A stretch of DNA of 11,004 nucleotides from contig MVCY01000012.1 of NCBI GenBank assembly GCA_002049985.1, positions 1 through 11,004 of the forward strand, in the 5' to 3' direction. The notes under the pieces were generated by a model that saw nothing but the letters and a program-made list of their open reading frames with translations, did no database searches and had not been told where the DNA came from. The position numbers and the translations under genes are program-made. The DNA is from Candidatus Latescibacteria bacterium 4484_181. Its GTDB lineage: Bacteria; Latescibacterota; MVCY01. Of this stretch, positions 1 through 5,931 are shown piece after piece. Position 1 is the stretch's first letter. Each line of letters begins with the position of its first letter.

Positions 1-205
1 ACTGTTGTAGCAGATCTCGTAGGGTCTGTCCCCGATAAGGACCGTTCTTGACAACACTGGGGTTGGATCCATAGTCGCTCACCTCCCAGGATTCCCCGAT
101 CTTCTCACCTGGAGGTAGATTCTTCCCCAGAAGCTCTTCTAACCTGCGGCCGCCCCACAGCAGCGGGCGGAATATCTCGCGGAATTTGAGAGGATAAACT
201 ATCAT
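1..205 (-). CDS. manA: Mannose-6-phosphate isomerase, class I (partial, N-terminal 68 residues)
   Basis: Type I phosphomannose isomerase interconverts mannose 6-phosphate and fructose 6-phosphate in the cytoplasm and links mannose to glycolysis and GDP-mannose supply. Only the N-terminus is here; the frame runs off the left edge. The translation begins MIVYPLKFREIFRPLLWGGR and continues with LEELLGKNLPPGEKIGESWE and VSDYGSNPSVV. This is the family's N-terminal pattern (YPLKF, WGGR, GESWEVSD) in the Bacillus/Thermotoga-like form. The metal-binding residues lie further on, outside the window. The ATG overlaps the stop codon of the upstream DUF1844 gene in an ATGA arrangement, and the nearest purine-rich stretch (GAGGAG) is about 14 bases upstream, so translation is probably coupled. 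The identification comes from recognising the sequence pattern; activity cannot be judged from the fragment. Confidence 0.88.
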   Translation of the reverse strand, partial: MIVYPLKFREIFRPLLWGGRRLEELLGKNLPPGEKIGESWEVSDYGSNPSVVKNGPYRGQTLRDLLQQ

Positions 206-537
206 TTTTCTGCTTTTTTCTCCTCTTTGGGCGCCTCTTTTTCCCCTTCGGCTGTCTTCTTTGCCTCATCCACATAATTCATCCGCAACTGAAAGAGGGA
301 GTCGGCAAGAAATCTGGCTTCCTCATCGCTCAGGTTGCCTCTGGTTTTCTCCTCTACCATAGAGAGCATATCGATGGAAAGCTTTGCATGCTCCAAATTT
401 TTCTCAATCTTGTTAGTCAAGGGATTCACTAGCTTGCCCATCTGTTGCATAGCAGCACTGTAGAGCATTGTCACAAGTTGGACGAAGAGTGCCTGATTCT
501 GCTCTGCTGAACTGTTGTTCTTTGTTTTGTCTGCCAT
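202..537 (-). CDS. DUF1844 domain protein
   Basis: A 111-residue cytoplasmic protein that matches the DUF1844 family, whose function is unknown. Residues about 16-84 hold the recognisable core: an LFVQLVTML helix, a QMGKLVNPLTNK stretch, EHAKLSIDMLSMVEEKTRGN, then LSDEEARFL and LRMNYV. The family is typically about 90-130 residues, so this looks complete. The last 20 or so residues are a lysine- and glutamate-rich, probably disordered tail. There is no signal peptide or membrane segment. The start is well supported: AGGAGGTG lies 3-10 bases upstream of the ATG. It follows xerD by 62 bases and overlaps manA by 4 bases, so it is probably the middle gene of a xerD-DUF1844-manA operon. The context does not reveal its role. 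Confidence 0.87.
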   Translation of the reverse strand: MADKTKNNSSAEQNQALFVQLVTMLYSAAMQQMGKLVNPLTNKIEKNLEHAKLSIDMLSMVEEKTRGNLSDEEARFLADSLFQLRMNYVDEAKKTAEGEKEAPKEEKKAEK

Positions 538-599
538 TTAGCACCTCCTTTCAGAAAGAGTTGGAAAGCAGGGGAATCCAACTTGGAATCAGGTACTGG

Positions 600-1502
600 T
601 CATCCTCGGGGGTGAAAGGTTCGGTGCACCTCTTTCAGGTATTCACGGTCCAAGTGGGTGTAAATCTGGGTGGTCGAAATGTCGGCGTGGCCAAGCATCT
701 CCTGTACTGCGCGCAGATCTGCTCCCCCTTCGAGCAGATGGGTGGCAAAGGAGTGCCTCAGGGTATGGGGGCTCACCTTTTTCTCAATCCCCGCTATCCG
801 GACATATCGGCGGAGTATCTTCCACAAACCCATTCGTGACATGGGGTGACCGCGGCGATTGAGAAACAGCACGTCTTGGGAATCTCCCTTGCAAAGCCTG
901 GGCCGGACATCGGTTAGGTAACGGGTGACCCACTCTATCGCCTTTTGGCCTACAGGTACCACTCGCTCTTTCGAACCCTTGCCAAAAGTGCGGACCAAAC
1001 CATCCCTGAACAGCAGATTGCAGCAACGGAGGGCCAGAAGCTCAGAGACCCTCAACCCGGTGGCATAGAGAAGCTCCAACATCGCGCGGTCCCGTATCCC
1101 CAGGGGCTTAGTGACATCTGGCTGTGCCAAAAGTCTCTCGACCTCCCATGTGTTCAGCACGCTGGGCAGTTTTCTGCCCAGCTTAGGGGGATCCAAATGT
1201 TGGGTGGGATCAGATTGTGATAGGCCCTGGGCAGCGAGGAAGCAATAGAATGTTCGGATAGCACAGAGATTGCGGGCAAGGGTGGCTGGCTGTAGTCCAG
1301 AGTCGCGGAGCTGATATAGTAACTGTAAAATATCACCCTGACTGGCCTGGGTGGGGTCCTCTATTCCACGGTGAGCCAGAAACTTGAGATACCGAGTCAC
1401 ATCCCTCTCGTACGCCTCTATCGAGTTGTCGGCCAGCCCTCTCTCTAATGTCAAATAGTCGACAAATTGTGTGAGAAACTGTTCCATCTGTTCCAGCTCC
1501 AT
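600..1502 (-). CDS. xerD: Tyrosine recombinase XerD
   Basis: Site-specific recombinase that, with XerC, resolves chromosome dimers at dif. It has an N-terminal SAM-like core-binding domain (about residues 4-90 of 300) and a C-terminal catalytic domain. All six catalytic positions are visible: Arg151 in GLRVSEL, Lys175 in GKGSKER, His246 and Arg249 in HTLRHSFATH, His272 in LGHADIS, and the nucleophile Tyr281 in TQIYTHL. Length is typical (about 300). XerD rather than XerC or an integrase is inferred from overall similarity and a chromosomal housekeeping setting; XerC cannot be strictly excluded. I chose the ATG at 1502 because AGGAG lies just upstream of it. An in-frame ATG at 1514 lies at or before the predicted transcription start and has no ribosome-binding site. 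A further ATG at 1487 is possible and would give a 295-residue protein. It is the first gene of the unit with DUF1844 and manA. Confidence 0.9.
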   Translation of the reverse strand: MELEQMEQFLTQFVDYLTLERGLADNSIEAYERDVTRYLKFLAHRGIEDPTQASQGDILQLLYQLRDSGLQPATLARNLCAIRTFYCFLAAQGLSQSDPTQHLDPPKLGRKLPSVLNTWEVERLLAQPDVTKPLGIRDRAMLELLYATGLRVSELLALRCCNLLFRDGLVRTFGKGSKERVVPVGQKAIEWVTRYLTDVRPRLCKGDSQDVLFLNRRGHPMSRMGLWKILRRYVRIAGIEKKVSPHTLRHSFATHLLEGGADLRAVQEMLGHADISTTQIYTHLDREYLKEVHRTFHPRG

Positions 1503-1516
1503 CAAGCTCCTCATAA

Positions 1517-1545
1517 ACTATACAAAACTGCTGCCCGAAAGGCAA
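1517..1545 (-). promoter_or_regulatory. Sigma-70-type promoter of xerD-DUF1844-manA
   Basis: On the minus strand, TTGCCT (1545-1540) and TATAGT (1522-1517) are separated by exactly 17 bases. Transcription is expected to begin near 1510, directly at the AGGAG that serves xerD, which leaves an unusually short leader. The box matches and spacing are seen directly; activity is inferred. Confidence 0.6.
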
Positions 1546-2927
1546 GGTTTTTTTGCCAGCTGCCCCCCAGCTTTGCTTTTGAATGAATTTTTCTTGGCGG
1601 GGAAGTGGGGAGAAAGCTGTGATTGCGGGTGGGCGTGATACAATATGAGCTAGACCCCGTGCGATGGGATGAAGAGAAGGTGTACCAGGAAGTAAAGTGT
1701 GGAGTTAGGACAGTCTGTGGTTGGGAGTGTGGGAAGATTAGACGGTCTGGTGCGTTAAGCCGTCAGTTGTGGGATGTTGGAGGAGTTTGAGGAGTTGGAA
1801 GCAAAATGAGATGGGAACGATATATTGCCCCCTGGTTTTGAATGTGGGTTTGGTTTTTCGAGCGTATGTGGATGGGGGGACACAAGGATCAACGGGATGT
1901 AGGGTGAGATCGATAGGGCTTTGATGCTGCACGCAACGAAGGGATAAGAAGCCATGCGACGTGGATAGCTTGTGGTATCATGTGCACGGGATTTATTGAG
2001 AAGAATTCTATGATAGGCTCGAAAGAATTTTGAGTAGAATGGTAAGGGAGGGGGCAATAGAGGGGAGAGGAGTGTGGATGCTGGACATAATTAGGTATTG
2101 AGGTGAATGGAGAGCATGAGGGGATGAGCTGGATGCGGTGTCATTCAGACTGGACTAGGGGGAGGCGATGATCAGAGGCTGAAGGAGCATAAGAGATTTG
2201 GGTGGATGATAGATACTGAGGGATGCCTTTTCCTCTGAGTGTATGCTTTGTTTGTAGTCGGCTGTTGAATGAGGGTGAGATCACAGCGTCGAATGAGTTG
2301 ATCGATGGGATGATAGAGCGATTTGAGAGGCGGTTGATTGGGGAATTGGAGCTCAATGCAGGGTTTTTCAGATGGCAAAAAATTACCAAGTCCCATAGGG
2401 AGTCTGGGATAGAGGTAACCGTTGCGCGGAAGTGGAGCTTGGGAATGGCAAGGAATATGCAGGGGTGGGCTAAATTGGAGGGGTTGAGACGGAAGTGGCG
2501 AGATGGGTACCCGGGGAAGTTGGAGGCTGATGACGTGGACTGGTTGCCTGGGTCAGGAGGTGTTTGGGGAAAAGGGGGAGTTGATTGCGGTCGCTAAAGG
2601 TAGGTTCATTATGTTTGAACCACTGGGGTTTTGGAGTCACTGGGATACCCTCCAAGCCGCGCTGTAGGTGAGGTGAAGTTGAAATTGTGGGGTTTAGATT
2701 GAGGGGGGATAAGGACGTGTGGTTGTGCAGGCAGGGAGTAGATTTGCTCCCGGCCATGCGGCAGGTCTGGAACCAGGGTCAGTGTCTTGAACAGGGCAAT
2801 GGAGCTGCCTGGTTCTCCGCCAATGGCGAACAGATCCAGCAAAATGCGTTTTCTGGCTTGCCAGGGGATGTCAAGAACGAGGGAGACACGCTTGGATTCA
2901 GAAATTGAGCGGATCCCTTGTAAATGC
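1546..2927. other. Gene-poor region, strongly G-rich on the plus strand
   Basis: No protein family is recognisable in any frame over about 1.4 kb. From roughly 1600 to 2720 the plus strand is G-rich and C-poor: 2041-2160 holds 54 G and only 10 C in 120 bases. All three plus frames are broken by stops up to about 2220. The longest plus-strand frame, 2223-2597, encodes 124 residues that I do not recognise, and the GAGGG before its ATG is too close to act as a good ribosome-binding site. The open minus-strand frames are rich in Pro, Ser and His, as expected from the complement of a G-rich strand. The plus-strand oxidoreductase genes next door share a milder purine-rich sense strand, so a decayed plus-strand gene is one explanation. 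A small inverted repeat, GGTTCA/TGAACC with a 7-base loop, lies at 2603-2621. The right-hand part, from about 2720, has balanced composition and is described in the next entry. Confidence 0.5.
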
Positions 2928-2956
2928 TTGACAGCATCGTGCAAATTGTCTATATT
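2928..2956 (+). promoter_or_regulatory. Strong sigma-70-type promoter for the Gfo/Idh/MocA genes
   Basis: TTGACA at 2928-2933 is a perfect -35 box. TATATT at 2951-2956 matches the -10 consensus at five of six positions, and the spacer is exactly 17 bases. The predicted start is near 2963, giving a leader of about 125 bases before the ATG at 3088. This is the best promoter match in the window. Confidence 0.72.
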
Positions 2957-2970
2957 AAAAAACGCTTTTG
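2957..2970 (+). promoter_or_regulatory. Possible LacI-family operator core at the transcription start
   Basis: The AAnCGnTT core typical of LacI/GalR operators is present at 2960-2967, within AAAAAACGCTTTTG. It overlaps the predicted transcription start, where a repressor site would be effective. The outer positions of the usual 14-base consensus (TG...CA) do not match. No LacI-type regulator gene is in the window, so this is a weak inference. Confidence 0.25.
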
Positions 2971-3087
2971 GCGCTCAAGATATATCAGCAAGTGATTGTC
3001 TGGCTTGGAAAGGACTTACGGCTTACTTGATCAGGGCAAGAGGATGGCAAAGTCGGCGAAATGGGTAATCTTGAGAGGAGGAGAGAG

Positions 3088-4263
3088 ATGGAAATGGAGG
3101 TACCAGGAGTTGCGGTGATTGGGACTGGAAGAAGGGCCCTGGGCGGATACATAAAGGTGCTTGTAGAGGAGTTCGCAGAAAGGATGAGGGTCGTGGCCGT
3201 AAGCGACAGGGTTCCTGAGAGGTTAGAGGAGGCAAGGGAGAGTTTGGGTCCGGAAGTGAAGCTGTTTTCTGACCATCAGGAGTTGCTTGGCTTCGCAGAT
3301 GTGGATGCTGTGATTGTGTGTACGCCGGACTTCGCACACGAGCAGATCAGTCTGGATTGCCTAAGAGCAGACAAACATGTCATCTGTGAAAAACCACTGG
3401 CCTTGACCTTCGGGGGCTGCGAAAGGATTGTTCAGGAGGCACAGAGTAGGGGTAAGCTCCTTCAGGTCGGTTTGGTTCTTCGATATAGTCAGTTTCATCA
3501 GAGATTAAAGGAGGTAGTGGAGAGGGGTACGATTGGCAGGACGCATCTTATCTCTGTGCTTGACTACTACGCTGGGGGACGAACCTATTTCCGTCGCTGG
3601 AATAGATTCCGTAAAAATACCGGGGGGCTGTTAATCCACAAAGGGTGCCACGCGTTTGACATTATCAATTGGTTAGCCAACAGTTTCCCGAAAAGAGTGG
3701 CGGCCTTTGGGAGTCTGGCAGTCTTTAAACCAGGTACAAAGCCATCCTATGCGCAGCACTGCAGCACATGTCCAGAGAAGTATAGGTGCATAGACAGTGT
3801 GTATGTGACATATGACCGGGACATTCTAAAGCGCCAAGAAGGATACACCGATTTCGACCTTTGCCTGTACAATTCTGAGAAGGACACCCAGGACAGCGAC
3901 GTGGTGATTATAGAGTATGAGAACGGGGTTAAGGCGTGTTACACGGAATGTCTCTTCTCAACCCGCACGGGGCGTTTCTATTCGATAGTCGGAGAGAAAG
4001 GAGAGATCGAAGCTGATAGCGAGAGCAACAGGATAAAGGTCCACTCCGTGGATTCTAAGGAGACTATGGTGTATCAGATTCCCGATATCTCAGGGCACGG
4101 GGGGGGAGATAGAATGCTGTTGGAGGATTTCCTGACTTGCTTACAGAGAGGGGGAAAGCCACTGGCAGATGGCGAGGCAGGCAGTTGGGCTACGGCAGTG
4201 GGAGAGGCAGCCGAGAAGGCGATAGCAGAGAGGAGGATCGTAGATATGGAAGAGCTGCGGTAG
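3088..4263 (+). CDS. Gfo/Idh/MocA family oxidoreductase with a cysteine cluster
   Basis: A 391-residue NAD(P)-dependent dehydrogenase of the Gfo/Idh/MocA family. Members oxidise, reduce or epimerise hydroxyl groups of sugars, inositols and related compounds; the substrate here is unknown. The N-terminal Rossmann fold carries GVAVIGTGRRALGGY (about residues 7-21), and VCTPDFAHE and CEKPLAL (EKP at 101-103) follow. The C-terminal half holds GGLLIHKGCHAFDIINWL, with His184, His188 and Asp191 near the expected active site. A C-x2-C-x5-C cluster (Cys225, 228 and 234) resembles the cysteine insert seen in some bacterial members of the family. I chose the ATG at 3088 because AGGAGG lies six bases upstream; the frame is also open from an ATG at 3061 that has no such site. 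No signal peptide is seen. It lies behind the promoter at 2928-2956 and 124 bases before a second family member, with no clear terminator between them, so the two are probably co-transcribed. Confidence 0.87.
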   Translation: MEMEVPGVAVIGTGRRALGGYIKVLVEEFAERMRVVAVSDRVPERLEEARESLGPEVKLFSDHQELLGFADVDAVIVCTPDFAHEQISLDCLRADKHVICEKPLALTFGGCERIVQEAQSRGKLLQVGLVLRYSQFHQRLKEVVERGTIGRTHLISVLDYYAGGRTYFRRWNRFRKNTGGLLIHKGCHAFDIINWLANSFPKRVAAFGSLAVFKPGTKPSYAQHCSTCPEKYRCIDSVYVTYDRDILKRQEGYTDFDLCLYNSEKDTQDSDVVIIEYENGVKACYTECLFSTRTGRFYSIVGEKGEIEADSESNRIKVHSVDSKETMVYQIPDISGHGGGDRMLLEDFLTCLQRGGKPLADGEAGSWATAVGEAAEKAIAERRIVDMEELR

Positions 4264-4387
4264 AATAGGTGCTTGGTACGTTGGTTTCTCTCAGTAACAG
4301 GTAGCTGCCAGTTGAAGTGAGTATAAGATGAGGTAATTGTGGAGAGTTAATCGAAGGTCTGATGACTAGATTAATGGGGGGGAAAGG

Positions 4388-5296
4388 ATGATTCGGATAG
4401 GAATCGTTGGCTCGGACAACACTCATGCGGAGAGATTCTCTGAGATCACTAACCTGGAGAATCCGCCCAAGGGACTACATGTAGAAGGGGCGAAAGTGGT
4501 GGCCATCTATGGTGAAGAGGAGGAGAGGACAAAAGAGGTAGCTGAGCACGGCCAAATACCTAAGATCGTGAAGGATCCAAGGGAGATGCTTAATCTGGTG
4601 GATGCAGTAATGGTGGTGTTTCGGCATGGAGACAAGCATTATCCTTATGCCCGTCCCTTCATTGAGGAAGGTATTCCCACTTTCATCGATAAGCCATTGA
4701 CATTGAAGGTGGAAGAAGCAGAAGGACTAGTTGAGCTTGCCGAAAAGAGGAAGGCCCTGCTCACGTCGTTCTCAACGCTTCGGTATGCTCGGAATACAGT
4801 GGAGTTTATTGAAAAAACCAGAGAGATTGCTCCTCTTACGGCTGGGGTGAGCGCTGGGCCAGCGAACGCTGAGGAGCACGAGCAATACGGAGGACTGCCG
4901 TTCTATGGCATTCACGCAGTAGAGTTGTTGCTGGCAACATTTGGATACGATGTGGAAAGCGTGTTGGCGACCGAAAAGGAGAGGAATATCCTTGCATCTG
5001 TCAAATATAGGAACGGCGCTCTCGTGGGACTCTACTTTCTGGGGAATGCCGACTATGTATTTCATCTGGTCACCTATGGGAAAGGGGGGCATTTGGAACA
5101 TGTGGTTGATGCTTCCACCTGCTACGCGGATGGACTGAGGGTTTTCCTGAAGATGATCGAGACAGGGGAAGCGCCTCTTTCTGGAAAAGAGCTGGTTACA
5201 CCCGTACGTATGCTGGATGCCGTGCAAAGATCGCTCTCTGCGGGTAAGGAGTTTGGAATTTGGGAGAGCGAAGGGGGGAATGTGAGGGGCGACTAA
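4388..5296 (+). CDS. Gfo/Idh/MocA family oxidoreductase (short form)
   Basis: A 302-residue member of the same dehydrogenase family, somewhat shorter than the usual 330-400. The Rossmann start is MIRIGIVGSDNTHAERF, a form of the glycine motif in which the GSDNTH signature replaces the common GxGxxG. The DKP triad (Asp101-Lys102-Pro103) stands where most members have EKP, and GGLPFYGIHAVELL places His176 at the likely catalytic position. Its substrate cannot be named. It differs clearly from the gene upstream, so it is a partner rather than a recent duplicate. Family members often occur in pairs in sugar or cyclitol pathways. The start lacks a textbook ribosome-binding site: a run of G lies 6-12 bases upstream, and AAAGG directly abuts the ATG. 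The 3' end overlaps the 3' end of rsmG by 4 bases on the opposite strand. Confidence 0.83.
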   Translation: MIRIGIVGSDNTHAERFSEITNLENPPKGLHVEGAKVVAIYGEEEERTKEVAEHGQIPKIVKDPREMLNLVDAVMVVFRHGDKHYPYARPFIEEGIPTFIDKPLTLKVEEAEGLVELAEKRKALLTSFSTLRYARNTVEFIEKTREIAPLTAGVSAGPANAEEHEQYGGLPFYGIHAVELLLATFGYDVESVLATEKERNILASVKYRNGALVGLYFLGNADYVFHLVTYGKGGHLEHVVDASTCYADGLRVFLKMIETGEAPLSGKELVTPVRMLDAVQRSLSAGKEFGIWESEGGNVRGD

Positions 5297-5931
5297 TTTA
5301 GGGGTTTCTCAACGAGCACCAAGGTGCGAGGTTTGGGGAACCGAAGCGGAAGGTGCGTGACATAGACGGGAAGATCAACATTGAGCCGGGCACAAGTCTC
5401 ATCAGGACCTTTGTAAGCTATGAGTTTACCACCTGTTCTAAGAAAGGGGAGAGCCAAGGGGGCCAAGTGGGAGAGGGGAGCGACGGAGCGAGCAGTTACC
5501 ACGTCGTAGCGGTTTAGATATTGTTGTTGACGGTGGAGTGCTTCGGCTCGGTCGCAGATTACGCGGACAGATTGTAGGGCCAAGAGGGAAACGAGCTTTT
5601 TCAGGAAGAGAGCCCTTTTCTTGCGGGACTCCAGAAGGGTAAGGGATACCTGAGGGCGGACGATCTTGATTGGGACACCGGGGAAGCCGGCTCCGGAGCC
5701 CAAATCCAAAAGCTGGATGCCCTCTGGCCAGTCTAGGTGAGGAACGGGGGCGAGGGAGTCCAGAAAATGGTGGGTGACGATTCGAGTCTCATCTGCCCTG
5801 GAGATCAGGTTGATCCTGTGGTTCCAGTCCAAAAGAAGCTGGTGGTAAGTGGCGAAGGCCTCAAGCTGGTTTTCGGTCAGGGGCAGACCGAGGCGGAGCG
5901 CCCCCTGCTTCAGTTGTTTCACGTGAAACAT
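5293..5931 (-). CDS. rsmG: 16S rRNA (guanine-527 N7)-methyltransferase RsmG
   Basis: RsmG (GidB) methylates N7 of G527 in the 530 loop of 16S rRNA using S-adenosylmethionine; loss of it is known to cause low-level streptomycin resistance. The 212-residue protein is close to the usual 207-240. Motifs in order: QLLLDWNHRINLISR (about 31-45), HHFLDSL (54-60), the SAM-binding loop LLDLGSGAGFPGVPIKI (74-90), LLESRKKRALFL (99-110), RAE (128-130), TARSVAPL (146-153) and AYKG (172-175). The start ATG at 5931 has GAGG about six bases upstream and overlaps the end of mnmG by 13 bases. The opening MFHVKQ is fixed by a parS site in the DNA. In many bacteria parA and parB follow rsmG; here rsmG instead abuts a convergent oxidoreductase gene. 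Confidence 0.95.
   Translation of the reverse strand: MFHVKQLKQGALRLGLPLTENQLEAFATYHQLLLDWNHRINLISRADETRIVTHHFLDSLAPVPHLDWPEGIQLLDLGSGAGFPGVPIKIVRPQVSLTLLESRKKRALFLKKLVSLLALQSVRVICDRAEALHRQQQYLNRYDVVTARSVAPLSHLAPLALPFLRTGGKLIAYKGPDETCARLNVDLPVYVTHLPLRFPKPRTLVLVEKPLN
5915..5930. other. parS: parS centromere-like site (ParB-binding)
   Basis: The 16-base sequence TGTTTCACGTGAAACA is a perfect palindrome and matches the consensus of chromosomal parS sites bound by ParB/Spo0J. It spans the stop codon of mnmG and codons 1-6 of rsmG, where it encodes the F-H-V-K stretch. ParB nucleates here and spreads to organise the replication-origin region for segregation. The sequence match is direct; binding is inferred from the known consensus. 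It suggests that the window lies in the origin-proximal part of the chromosome. Confidence 0.88.

Larger units (their letters stand above)
2609..2974 (-). other. Open frame, possible remnant of an unidentified gene
   Basis: A stop-free minus-strand frame of 121 codons lies between a TGA at 2975-2977 and a TAA at 2609. It has no ATG at its left end and only a TTG at 2944, without a ribosome-binding site. The upstream half, to about 2740, has protein-like composition and codon use, including VSLVLDIPWQARKRILLDLF followed by an AIGGEPGSS stretch. I recognise no family. The downstream part enters the G-rich block and becomes Pro/Ser/His-rich, which suggests that any true coding ended or decayed there. 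The plus-strand promoter of the oxidoreductase genes lies inside this frame, which argues against an intact gene. It may be the tail of a broken gene or simply chance. Confidence 0.2.

Noticed and set aside
468..839. 123-codon plus-strand frame
   Set aside because: It lies antisense to the DUF1844 start and the xerD end, both of which are well-supported genes.
1529..1570. Short stem followed by a run of T on the plus strand, terminator-like
   Set aside because: The TGCC/GGCA stem is only 4 bp, and the same bases are better explained as the -35 and spacer of the xerD promoter. No plus-strand gene ends here.
1738..2389. Several minus-strand frames of 60-100 codons
   Set aside because: Their Pro/Ser/His-rich composition is what the complement of G-rich DNA produces; no start signals or family resemblance.
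2223..2597. 124-codon plus-strand frame in the G-rich block
   Set aside because: GAGGG directly abuts the ATG with no usable spacing, no family is recognised and the frame is closed upstream. It may be a remnant but is not supported as a gene.
4772..5227. 151-codon minus-strand frame
   Set aside because: It is the antisense shadow of the second Gfo/Idh/MocA gene, whose motifs are clear on the plus strand.
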